DNA of 6,322 nucleotides from Flavobacteriaceae bacterium (GTDB lineage Bacteria; Bacteroidota; Bacteroidia; Flavobacteriales; Flavobacteriaceae), in the NCBI GenBank assembly GCA_016763215.1, contig JAESUF010000074.1:1-6322 (forward strand), written 5' to 3'. A model generated the notes under the pieces. The model saw only the letters and a program-made list of their open reading frames with translations, was not told the origin of the DNA and ran no database searches. Shown piece after piece: positions 1-6,014 of the stretch. The translations under genes were made by a program, and so were the position numbers. Numbering within the stretch: position 1 is the first letter of the stretch; every line of letters begins with the position of its first letter.

Positions 1-153
1 CTGTAAGACATCGTTTGCATTCTCATGGGTTAAAACTATTTTTCGAATATGCCAATAGATTCTCTCTTGATAGGTGTCAAGGAGTTCAGAAAAAGCACGA
101 TCTCTATGTCTCGAGCTCTGAAGTTTCTTTAATAGCTTCGATTCGCTATGCAA
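1..153 (-). CDS. ECF-type RNA polymerase sigma factor, N-terminal part (cut by left edge)
   Basis: The minus strand encodes about 51 residues that run off the window. They include FSELLDTYQERIYWHIRKI followed by VLTHENANDVLQ. This is the region 2.1 to early 2.2 signature of sigma-70 family (ECF-like) factors common in Flavobacteriaceae, which bind core RNA polymerase and direct it to a subset of promoters. The reading frame has a stop (TAG at 159-157) two codons before a TTG at 153-151, and no ATG lies between that stop and the conserved block. TTG is therefore the most likely start, giving a protein that begins MHSESKLLKKLQ. The plus strand of the same stretch (3-212) is also open, but its translation looks like nothing known and is best read as a shadow. 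The regulon and any anti-sigma partner lie outside the window. Family is fairly sure; the exact start is less so. Confidence 0.85.
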   Translation of the reverse strand, partial: MHSESKLLKKLQSSRHRDRAFSELLDTYQERIYWHIRKIVLTHENANDVLQ

Positions 154-237
154 TGGCTACAAATTTGGTTTCTAAGGTATGTAATTTTTTAGACCCAAAT
201 AAATTGAATTAGTTTGAAAATGATTAAAAAACATAAA

Positions 238-930
238 TTACCATTCTTGATAAGAATGGGACGTGTAATAGTTTTTAAAGCTGAATTTACGATCCTCGAA
301 TTTTTCTTGTAGAATTTTGAAATGCTGAATTCGATCGATTCGAAAAGCTCTATAGTCATGACGTAAATGGCACCAAGCAATTAAAATCCATTTGTTCTGT
401 GTAGAATACATGGCACAAGGTTCAATTTTCCGAAAAGATACATTGGGGTCATTTTCTTTACGATAGTTAATTTCAACAAAATTAAAATTAGTCACTGCTA
501 ATTGTATCTCAGAGAGTGCATTGCTTGAAATTTGCTCATACTGATTGTTAAAAATAATAATCTTGTCGCTCAGTAATTCGCTTTTTTCTTGAATAGAACT
601 TCTAAAAACAGATTTAATTTTAGTGAGAGCTTCATTAAAATCATCAGCTAGCGAAGCATCTCTGGTTTGATTAACCATGTGTTGCGCCGTAATCAATGCG
701 TTGGCTTGTTTTTCAGTAAACTGTACTGGGGCTACAGAATAACCATCCATCAAACTGTATCCTCTTCCTTCAATAGTAACCACAGGAACTCCTGCTTCTT
801 CTAATTTTCGAATGTCTCTATAAATCGTGCGGACACTCACATCGTATTTTTTAGCAAGCTCTGTAGAAGTTAAGAGTCGCTTCGACTTTAGTAGTGTAAG
901 TATTGATATGAGTCTAGATAGATGAGACAT
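238..930 (-). CDS. YafY-type transcriptional regulator with HTH and WYL domains
   Basis: This is a 230-residue cytoplasmic DNA-binding regulator. Residues about 5-57 form a DeoR/HTH_11-type winged helix-turn-helix, with TSTELAKKYDVSVRTIYRDI as the two helices and VVTIEGRGYSL as the wing. Residues about 138-205 form a WYL-like domain, with W181 in KWILIAWCH and a downstream YRAFRIDRI segment. WYL domains are thought to sense small ligands or nucleic acid; the ligand here is unknown. The length is typical of the YafY family. The gene lies just downstream of a VOC/glyoxalase-like gene on the same strand, a common pairing, so it probably controls that gene. Its ATG at 930-928 lies just past a hairpin and a TATCTTTG box, so its own message may be nearly leaderless. 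Both the stop and the start are clear in the sequence. The regulatory target is inference. Confidence 0.9.
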   Translation of the reverse strand: MSHLSRLISILTLLKSKRLLTSTELAKKYDVSVRTIYRDIRKLEEAGVPVVTIEGRGYSLMDGYSVAPVQFTEKQANALITAQHMVNQTRDASLADDFNEALTKIKSVFRSSIQEKSELLSDKIIIFNNQYEQISSNALSEIQLAVTNFNFVEINYRKENDPNVSFRKIEPCAMYSTQNKWILIAWCHLRHDYRAFRIDRIQHFKILQEKFEDRKFSFKNYYTSHSYQEW

Positions 931-934
931 AAAA

Positions 935-942
935 CAAAGATA
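935..942 (-). promoter_or_regulatory. Possible -7 box of the WYL regulator gene
   Basis: On the minus strand this reads TATCTTTG, a full match to the Bacteroidota -7 consensus TAnnTTTG, ending 4 bases before the ATG. No TTG or TTTG is seen about 17-23 bases further upstream, where the hairpin sits instead. If used, the message would be almost leaderless. The match is short and may be chance. Confidence 0.35.
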
Positions 943-967
943 GCGAACCCTTTTAAGGATTCGCTAT
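940..967 (-). terminator. Hairpin between the VOC and WYL genes: terminator, possibly also operator
   Basis: ATAGCGAA (940-947) and TTCGCTAT (960-967) are perfect 8-bp inverted arms. After one mismatch, part of the 12-base middle can pair further (CCT/AGG). Read on the minus strand, the hairpin begins 16 bases after the VOC stop codon and is followed by CTTTGTTTT, which fits an intrinsic terminator for the VOC message. The far arm abuts a TAnnTTTG box and lies only 9 bases before the WYL start codon, so it could also be a site for autoregulation. Confidence 0.6.
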
Positions 968-982
968 TTTAATTTTTAGAGA

Positions 983-1360
983 TTAGTTCATTGAGTGAAG
1001 AGCCACTCTATTCCCTTCTGTATCTGTAAACTGGGCAATAAATCCATTTTCACCAATTTCCATTTTTGGTATAAAAACAGCCCCACCAGCACCTTCTACT
1101 CTAGAAAGTACAGTATTTAAATCTTCTCCTCCATTTAAATAAACGGTAGATCCATCCATTGAGGGATTACACCCTTCCATTTGCATAAGTCCACCTCCTA
1201 CACCACCGTTTTCCATGTCATAAGGAAACATTCCATACTTCATGTTTTTTTCAGGCATGTGATGATCTGTTATTTCAATCTCAAGGATTTGGTTGTAGAA
1301 TTTTTTCGCTCTTTCATAATCTTTTACTGAGATTTCGAACCAGTTGATAGCATTTTTCAT
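983..1360 (-). CDS. VOC family protein (glyoxalase/bleomycin-resistance fold)
   Basis: This 125-residue protein has the vicinal-oxygen-chelate layout. Its first beta-alpha-beta unit is NWFEISVKDYERAKKFYNQI (residues 6-25), a glycine-rich turn is ENGGVGGGLM (50-59), and the second unit runs from STVYLNGG (71-78) to FTDTEGNRVALHSMN at the C-terminus. E9, E115 and H122 fall where metal ligands often lie in this superfamily, but the metal and the substrate cannot be told from sequence. Members with this NWFEI...LHSMN pattern are common in flavobacteria and are usually left as uncharacterised VOC proteins. It is followed on the same strand by a WYL regulator after a terminator-like hairpin, and preceded by a frameshifted MFS gene 77 bases away. 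A dyad and a -7-like box upstream suggest separate regulated transcription. Family is sure; function is not known. Confidence 0.9.
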   Translation of the reverse strand: MKNAINWFEISVKDYERAKKFYNQILEIEITDHHMPEKNMKYGMFPYDMENGGVGGGLMQMEGCNPSMDGSTVYLNGGEDLNTVLSRVEGAGGAVFIPKMEIGENGFIAQFTDTEGNRVALHSMN

Positions 1361-1390
1361 TGTTGATTGTTTTTTAAATTAAACTTGCAA

Positions 1391-1398
1391 CAAAATTA
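1391..1398 (-). promoter_or_regulatory. Candidate -7 box of the VOC gene
   Basis: The minus strand reads TAATTTTG, a full match to TAnnTTTG, 30 bases before the VOC start codon. No good -33 TTG is visible; the region where it would be is taken up by the TGACA/TGTCA dyad. That arrangement would suit a promoter blocked, or helped, by a protein bound at the dyad. Confidence 0.5.
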
Positions 1399-1408
1399 TT
1401 TACATTCA

Positions 1409-1423
1409 TGACAGAACATGTCA
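1409..1423. promoter_or_regulatory. Operator-like dyad TGACA-N5-TGTCA upstream of the VOC gene
   Basis: TGACA (1409-1413) and TGTCA (1419-1423) are perfect inverted half-sites separated by GAACA, giving 10-bp centre-to-centre spacing, about one helical turn. The site lies 48 bases before the VOC start codon and 10 bases upstream of the -7-like box, overlapping the expected -33 region. The nearby WYL regulator is the natural candidate to bind it. The dyad is seen; the binding protein is inference. Confidence 0.55.
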
Positions 1424-1437
1424 GGGGTAGGAAAAGT

Positions 1438-2600
1438 TTATATTTTTTTAAGTGAGATCAATCCGATGATAGGACCTATTGCTAAAACAGTATAAACTGA
1501 TGTAGCATCAAATGAGTTAACTAACATGCTTAGCAATTGAATACTTACAATTGTTATTGCAAACCCAATACTATTGACAAGAGTTAATGCGGTTCCTCTG
1601 ATTTCTGCTTCAGCACTATTAGCTACAAGAGTAGAAAACATTGGTGAATCGGCTATCACAACCATTCCCCAAAAAAGTAAAAATGTTACAAATAGAATTT
1701 CGGACTCTACAAAGAATAAAAAAGGAGATGCTAGGCAACAAATACAAGATAAAAGGAGCGCAGTAAAAGCAACTTTTTTAGCACCTCTTTTTTGAGATAT
1801 AAATCCACCGATAGCACAAGAAACAAAACCTACTGGAATAACAAAAAACGATAGTAAAGAAGTATTAAATGCTACTTCAGGGTGCTGCTCTTCATATGTT
1901 TTTAATAAAATAGGAACAAAAGCCCAAAAGGCATACAACTCCCACATATGTCCAAAATAACCGAAAGCAGCCAATCGCAGCTTTCTATTTCTGAACACAC
2001 TAAAAAATGCATTGATCTGAAATCGCTGACTTGCTTTTCTATACGGGCCGTCAGGCACTTGACTATATAGTAACAAACCTCCACTAATTGCTAAGAAAGA
2101 CGTTATAAAAAGCACATATTTCCAATGAAACGTAGTTGTAAAATCTTTCAGCAAGTGAGGCAAAGCAGTTCCTAGAACCAATGCGCCCACCAATAAACCT
2201 AAAGATTTTCCTAAGCCTTTTTATAATAATCGGCGGCTATTTTCATTCCTACTGGATAAATTCCGGCAAGAAAAAAGCCTGTCAGAAATCGAAATAATAA
2301 AAGAGTACTCACGGTATTTCCTTCCCATACCATACCTATATTCATGAAGGCTCCTAAAAAAGCACTTACAAGAAACACTTTCGATGGAGAAAAACGATCA
2401 ACAATTGTTAAAAAAGCAATTACTAAAGTCCTAAAAATGAATCCAATTTGTACTGCGGAAGTTAAATGGCTTATGGCACTGAGTTGAATATCAAAATCCA
2501 TCACCAGGTCATTCATAACACCATTTCCTGCAAACCATAATGAAGTACAGAAAAACTGAGAGATGATAATAATTGGTAAAATCCTTTTAGCGGTTTTCAT
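1438..2600 (-). pseudogene. MFS transporter gene with a one-base frameshift
   Basis: Two adjacent minus-strand frames together encode one major facilitator superfamily permease. The first (2600 to 2211, 129 residues) holds about four membrane segments (TM1 around residues 7-24) and the loop DRFSPSKVF. It ends IAADYYKKA-stop. The second frame carries on at once with GLGKSLGLLVGALVLG and supplies about eight more membrane segments, ending at 1438. The join lies at an A5 run (plus-strand T's 2218-2222) followed by GG. One more A or G there would read YYKKGLGKSLG and give a 387-residue protein, a normal MFS length. The substrate is not recognisable. TTG at 2193 could act as a restart, but half a transporter is unlikely to work. 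The break may be a mutation, a sequence error or, less likely, recoding. It lies divergent from yaaA and upstream of the VOC gene. Confidence 0.8.
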
Positions 2601-2604
2601 TTAC

Positions 2605-2623
2605 ACGTTTTCAATTAAAACGT
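2605..2623. promoter_or_regulatory. Inverted repeat just before the MFS start codon
   Basis: ACGTTTT (2605-2611) and AAAACGT (2617-2623) are perfect 7-bp arms around CAATT. The nearer arm ends 4 bases before the MFS ATG. In the mRNA this would be a hairpin over the ribosome landing site; in DNA it could be a repressor site. There is no following T-run to suggest a terminator. Confidence 0.45.
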
Positions 2624-2679
2624 CACGAAGTTAAAAAAGAAAAACACAACATTCCGTTAGTCGCTTTGAAAGAAGGTAA

Positions 2680-2708
2680 ATAAAGTACGATTGACTATCG
2701 TTATTCAA
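2680..2708 (-). promoter_or_regulatory. Candidate promoter of the MFS gene with a dyad in its spacer
   Basis: On the minus strand, TTG (2708-2706) is followed after 18 bases by TACTTTAT (2687-2680), close to the flavobacterial pattern TTG-N17-23-TAnnTTTG with A in place of the last G. The spacer holds the dyad ACGAT-TGACT-ATCGT (2687-2701), a plausible operator. The leader to the MFS start would be about 75 bases. Motif evidence only. Confidence 0.4.
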
Positions 2709-2808
2709 GATAAATTAATTTATTTCACCCCTCAAAAACACTTATTCACTTAAACAATCAATTTTATAAATACATAAATCAACTTTTAATGTTCTAAAAA
2801 TTTGAAAA

Positions 2809-2838
2809 TTGTAATTACGATGCATATTTTTACTTTAT
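2809..2838 (+). promoter_or_regulatory. Candidate promoter of yaaA
   Basis: TTG (2809-2811), a 19-base spacer and TACTTTAT (2831-2838) match the Bacteroidota -33/-7 layout except for the last G of the -7 box. The box ends 13 bases before the yaaA start codon, so the leader would be very short. The -7 box is identical to the one proposed for the divergent MFS gene. Confidence 0.45.
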
Positions 2839-2851
2839 AATCTAGAATTCA

Positions 2852-3610
2852 ATGAAAATAATCATTTCACCAGCAAAATCGTTAGACTTTGAAAGCAAAG
2901 CAACCACAAACTTACATACACAACCTTCATTTTTAGAGAAATCAGAAAAGCTAAATAAGAAACTAAAGACGATTTCTAGAAAAAAATTAGGTGAGTTTAT
3001 GGGGATTTCCCCAGCACTCGCTGATTTAAATTACACTAGAAACCAAGATTGGCAGCCTCCTTTTAACTTAGACAATGCAAAACAAGCCGTATATGCATTT
3101 ACCGGAGAAGTATATCGAGGATTAGATGTTACGTCTTTATCAGATGAAAAGCTTCCATTGTTACAAGATCGATTACGAATCTTATCTGGACTCTACGGTT
3201 TGTTGAAACCTTTAGATTTAATTCAGCCATATCGCCTAGAAATGGGGAAGAAACTAAAGGTTGGCAGAACTGAAAACTTATATAAATTTTGGGGAGATAC
3301 TTTAGCGAAGACATTGAATGATGAAATGCAGGAAGGTGATTTACTCATTAATCTTGCAAGTGCAGAATATTTTAAAGCTGTCCCACAAAAAGCATTAAAA
3401 ACTCCTATGGTTACTCCCGTTTTCAAAGAATTAAAAAACGGACACTATAAGATTGTCATGACCTTTGCTAAAAAAGCACGTGGATTTATGGTTCGTTATA
3501 TCCTAGACAACAATGTAAATACACTAGAAGAATTGAAAGGGTACAATACCGAAGGTTATGGATTTAGCGAAGCCTTGTCTACAGAAACTGGGTTGGTATT
3601 TACAAGGTAA
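2852..3610 (+). CDS. yaaA: Peroxide stress protein YaaA (UPF0246/DUF328 family)
   Basis: This 252-residue cytoplasmic protein is full length for its family. It has the conserved start MKIIISPAKSLDFE, then PFNLDNAKQAVYAFTGEVYRG (70-90), RILSGLYGLLKPLDLIQPYR (109-128), LYKFWGDTL (143-151), LINLASAEYF (165-174) and the C-terminal TFAKKARGFMVRYIL and EGYGFSEALS blocks. In Escherichia coli, YaaA is induced by OxyR during hydrogen peroxide stress, lowers free intracellular iron and so limits Fenton damage; the fold has been reported to bind DNA. Whether the same control applies here is not known. No Shine-Dalgarno is present before the ATG, as expected for this phylum. It is transcribed away from the MFS gene and followed 48 bases later by an immunity-like gene that seems unrelated in function. 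Confidence 0.96.
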   Translation: MKIIISPAKSLDFESKATTNLHTQPSFLEKSEKLNKKLKTISRKKLGEFMGISPALADLNYTRNQDWQPPFNLDNAKQAVYAFTGEVYRGLDVTSLSDEKLPLLQDRLRILSGLYGLLKPLDLIQPYRLEMGKKLKVGRTENLYKFWGDTLAKTLNDEMQEGDLLINLASAEYFKAVPQKALKTPMVTPVFKELKNGHYKIVMTFAKKARGFMVRYILDNNVNTLEELKGYNTEGYGFSEALSTETGLVFTR

Positions 3611-3615
3611 AATAT

Positions 3616-3635
3616 AATTAACAGTGATCAATTAG
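3616..3635 (+). repeat. Left arm of an imperfect 20-bp inverted repeat around the immunity-like gene
   Basis: The reverse complement of this stretch, CTAATTGATCACTGTTAATT, matches 4136-4155 (CTAATTGATAATTGTTAATT) at 18 of 20 positions. The arms lie between yaaA and the immunity-like gene, and between that gene and sdaA, so they frame it closely. They are AT-rich and may belong to a dispersed intergenic repeat. Confidence 0.5.
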
Positions 3636-3646
3636 CAATGTAAAGC

Positions 3647-3652
3647 AAGGAG
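3647..3652 (+). promoter_or_regulatory. Strong Shine-Dalgarno before the immunity-like gene
   Basis: AAGGAG lies 6 bases before the ATG at 3659, the textbook Shine-Dalgarno placement. It fixes that start. Flavobacterial ribosomes largely hide their anti-Shine-Dalgarno, and the starts of yaaA, dnaK and the WYL gene here have no such motif, so this one stands out. Confidence 0.6.
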
Positions 3653-3658
3653 TAATCA

Positions 3659-4114
3659 ATGGTTTTTAATGGCATAAATAATCAGACTGTTGAATTTAGG
3701 GTTACTAATTATGAGTTCCCTAATAATACAACTTGTGAATATGATTCAAATTGGTTACTGATTTATTTGAAAGTAAAAAGCAGTTTTGGGAATTGGAAAA
3801 CTATTGATCCATCTCTTTTAACTACTGAAGTCAAAATTATTATTGAATGGTTTGAAAACCTCTCTAAAAATAATGTGATAGAAAATGGTTTGACTTTTCT
3901 TGAACCTAACCTCGAATTTCAATTAATGAAGAATCAGTCAAACTGCAAACATATTCGAATGTTATTTGATTTAGAATCTAAGCCAAAAAATCATGAAAAG
4001 GATAAAGAATATTATGTAGATTTTGAATTTAGCATTAATCAATTGAATAAAGTCGTAGAAGATTTGAAGAATGAGTTGAAACCTTATCCAATTCGCGCAT
4101 TATATAGTTTATAG
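3659..4114 (+). CDS. WapI-family immunity-like protein (orphan)
   Basis: This 151-residue soluble protein has no signal peptide or membrane segment. Its pattern recalls WapI-type immunity proteins, which neutralise the C-terminal toxin domain of secreted WapA/YD-repeat proteins. It opens with a beta-rich EFRVTNYEFPNN, then EYDSNWLLIYLKVKS (27-41), DPSLLTTEVKIIIEWFENL (50-68), FLEPNLEFQL (80-89), IRMLFDLESKP (99-109), and ends with an acidic DFEFSINQLNKVVEDLKNEL helix region and PIRAL. The assignment is by recall of the family pattern, not by search. The ATG is fixed by an AAGGAG 6 bases upstream. No toxin, Rhs/YD-repeat or secretion gene is in the window: yaaA precedes it and sdaA converges on it. 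It may be a captured spare immunity gene, or may have another role. Flanking inverted repeats and the unusual ribosome site hint at acquisition. Confidence 0.75.
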   Translation: MVFNGINNQTVEFRVTNYEFPNNTTCEYDSNWLLIYLKVKSSFGNWKTIDPSLLTTEVKIIIEWFENLSKNNVIENGLTFLEPNLEFQLMKNQSNCKHIRMLFDLESKPKNHEKDKEYYVDFEFSINQLNKVVEDLKNELKPYPIRALYSL

Positions 4115-4135
4115 TGAAAAACACTTTAATTACAC

Positions 4136-4155
4136 CTAATTGATAATTGTTAATT
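4136..4155 (-). repeat. Right arm of the imperfect 20-bp inverted repeat
   Basis: CTAATTGATAATTGTTAATT here pairs with the reverse complement of 3616-3635 at 18 of 20 positions. It ends 3 bases before the last base of the sdaA stop codon, in the short convergent gap of 44 bases, where no classical GC-rich terminator is seen for either gene. Confidence 0.5.
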
Positions 4156-4158
4156 GAT

Positions 4159-5580
4159 TTAGCAGTCCGCCAATCCAACTGTAATTGCCAAACCACCTTC
4201 TGAGGTTTCTTTGTAGTTTTTATTCATGTCTTTGGCAGTTTCCCACATGGTATCAATCACAGAATCTAAAGAAACTAATGAATCTTCAGGATCTGTTTCT
4301 AAGGCTAATTCGGCGGCATGAATTGCTTTAATTGCTCCCATTGAATTACGCTCAATGCAAGGAACTTGTACCAATCCACCAATTGGATCGCAAGTTAGCC
4401 CTAAGTGGTGCTCCATTGCTATTTCTGCAGCGACCAAAACTTGTGAAGGTGTTCCTCCTAACAGTTCTGTTAAGGCTCCCGCTGCCATGGCAGATGAGAC
4501 ACCTATTTCGGCTTGACAACCTCCCATTGCAGCTGAAATGGTTGCATTCTTTTTAAAGATACTTCCTATTTCTCCAGCAACTAATAAGAATTTTTGAATC
4601 TCATCAAAATCCGCTTTGTGATCTTCAATGACTAAATAATACATCAGTACGGCAGGAATAACACCCGCACTTCCATTTGTTGGTGCGGTAACCACCCTTC
4701 CCAAGGCAGCATTCACCTCATTTACCGACAAGGCAAAACAACTAACCCATTTTAAAATTTCTCTGAATTTTACTTCGGTACTACGAATAGATTTAACCCA
4801 TTCTGATTGATTTTTATAACTCGAATCTTTGATGAGTTTTTTATGTGTATTAAAAGCTCGCCGCTTTACATTCAAGCCTCCAGGTAATTTTCCTTCTGTA
4901 TGACACCCTATATACATGCACTCTAGCATCGTATCCCAAATCTTGCGTAAACCGGCACTGATTTCTTTTTTAGATCTCAACACCAATTCGTTTTCCCAAA
5001 CAATATCAGAAACATCCATTCCTTTAGCAATGCAGTAATCTTCTAACTGCTTTGCTCTTTCAATAGGGAACGGAAAATTATTCTTTTTTAAAGATTCATT
5101 TTCGAGCTGTGAATCCTCCTGAACAACAAACCCACCTCCTATAGAATAATAGGTTTCATTTATAATTTCATTCCCTTCAGAGAATCCTTTGAATCGTATT
5201 CCATTGGCATGAAAAGGTAAAAACTCTCTATTAAACACCACATCTTCATTCGAGAATACAATGTCTTTTAGACCATTTAATTTTAATGCTTTAAAATTTT
5301 TAATATCTTCAATTATATGTTCTATTTCACTAACATCTATTGTTTCTGGATCTTCTCCGCTAAGTCCTAATAAAACAGCAATATCTGTAGCATGCCCCTT
5401 CCCTGTGAGTGATAAGGAACCATATAATGCTACTTTAATACCCTCTATAGAATGAAATAGATTTTCAGATTGTAACTTTTTGATAAAGGATTGTGCAGCT
5501 CTCCATGGCCCTAAGGTATGTGAACTTGAAGGCCCCACTCCTATCTTCAACATGTCAAAAACACTAATAAATTGCGACAT
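4159..5580 (-). CDS. sdaA: L-serine ammonia-lyase, iron-sulphur-dependent, single-chain form
   Basis: This 473-residue cytoplasmic enzyme deaminates L-serine to pyruvate and ammonia using a [4Fe-4S] cluster. The N-terminal beta domain (about 3-155) begins [20 protein letters not shown], with the SSSHT motif at 18-22. The catalytic alpha domain (about 185-470) has [33 protein letters not shown] and [18 protein letters not shown]. Cluster cysteines are C355, C397 and C408; their 42- and 11-residue spacing matches the known ligands of Legionella serine dehydratase (C343, C385, C396). The last residue is C473, like the C-terminal cysteine of that enzyme, which folds into its own active site as a fourth ligand until substrate arrives. 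Both domains on one chain make it the type II form. It starts 3 bases after the stop of the DUF2853-like gene, so the two are likely co-transcribed. Confidence 0.97.
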   Translation of the reverse strand: MSQFISVFDMLKIGVGPSSSHTLGPWRAAQSFIKKLQSENLFHSIEGIKVALYGSLSLTGKGHATDIAVLLGLSGEDPETIDVSEIEHIIEDIKNFKALKLNGLKDIVFSNEDVVFNREFLPFHANGIRFKGFSEGNEIINETYYSIGGGFVVQEDSQLENESLKKNNFPFPIERAKQLEDYCIAKGMDVSDIVWENELVLRSKKEISAGLRKIWDTMLECMYIGCHTEGKLPGGLNVKRRAFNTHKKLIKDSSYKNQSEWVKSIRSTEVKFREILKWVSCFALSVNEVNAALGRVVTAPTNGSAGVIPAVLMYYLVIEDHKADFDEIQKFLLVAGEIGSIFKKNATISAAMGGCQAEIGVSSAMAAGALTELLGGTPSQVLVAAEIAMEHHLGLTCDPIGGLVQVPCIERNSMGAIKAIHAAELALETDPEDSLVSLDSVIDTMWETAKDMNKNYKETSEGGLAITVGLADC

Positions 5581-5583
5581 TCC

Positions 5584-5920
5584 CTAGATTTTAGATTCTT
5601 GACCTAATTCTTTTACCAATAAGTAATAAAAAATAGCACGGTATTTTACTCGATTGGTTTTTCCCATTTTCCCTGCAACTACTTGAATTGCATCATCCAA
5701 ATCTGCTCCATCTTTCAACCCTAATTTATTGATTAAAAAAATTTTGCTTTACCGTATGTATCTCTTTTTCATCAGAAGTAGAAACTGAGGCTGCATCTCT
5801 CTTAAATATTGAAGGCCCTAGACCTCGTGTCACTTTATCAAATAACACATCTTCATAAGATATTTCCATTTTATCCATTACTCCTTTATAAAAAAGAATC
5901 TTTTCATCAAACTTACTCAT
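5584..5920 (-). pseudogene. DUF2853-like small protein gene with a one-base frameshift
   Basis: As read, the frame from ATG 5920-5918 gives 64 residues (MSKFDEKILFYKGVMDKMEI..., then TRGLGPSIFKRD and HTVKQNFFNQ) and stops at 5726. Skipping one base in the T7 run (plus-strand A's 5735-5741) continues as NFLINKLGLKDGADLDDAIQ, KMGKTNRVKYRAIFYYLLVK and ELGQESKI. The result is a 111-residue protein ending at 5584, with both halves resembling the DUF2853 family, whose function is unknown. The conserved second half, lacking internal stops, shows that the break is recent, a sequence error, or tolerated by slippage at the homopolymer. The gene ends 3 bases before sdaA, suggesting one operon and possible translational coupling, which a premature stop would weaken. 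No membrane segments or signal peptide are seen. Confidence 0.8.
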
Positions 5921-5951
5921 GCCTTCTTATTTTCTGATCATTAAAAGTGGT

Positions 5952-5959
5952 CAAATATA
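5952..5959 (-). promoter_or_regulatory. Candidate -7 box for the DUF2853-sdaA operon
   Basis: The minus strand reads TATATTTG, a full match to TAnnTTTG, 31 bases before the DUF2853 start codon. It sits inside a TGGT-N8-ACCA dyad (5948-5963). No good -33 TTG is present; the dyad CGATCA-GTAA-TGATCG covers the expected place. Confidence 0.5.
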
Positions 5960-5974
5960 ACCAAGAAAATAGAA

Positions 5975-5990
5975 CGATCAGTAATGATCG
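5975..5990. promoter_or_regulatory. Operator-like dyad upstream of the DUF2853-sdaA promoter
   Basis: CGATCA (5975-5980) and TGATCG (5985-5990) are perfect 6-bp arms around GTAA. The dyad begins 15 bases upstream of the TATATTTG box and covers the -33 region, a usual place for a repressor or activator of this operon. No regulator can be named. Confidence 0.45.
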
Positions 5991-6014
5991 ATGATAAATA
6001 GTAAATGGGAGGCA

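Noticed and set aside
3..212. Open reading frame on the plus strand at the left edge
   Set aside because: It lies opposite the ECF sigma factor, whose minus-strand translation has clear region 2 motifs; the plus-strand product resembles nothing known.
2710..2723. Perfect 14-bp palindrome ATAAATTAATTTAT
   Set aside because: It is made only of A and T in an AT-rich gap, so chance is likely; no other mark supports a role.
4113..4125. AGTG-AAAAA-CACT hairpin at the end of the immunity-like gene
   Set aside because: The stem is only 4 bp and no T-run of note follows; too weak to call a terminator.
4332..4556. Plus-strand open frame inside sdaA
   Set aside because: It lies antisense to the conserved cysteine region of SdaA and has no start context or recognisable features.
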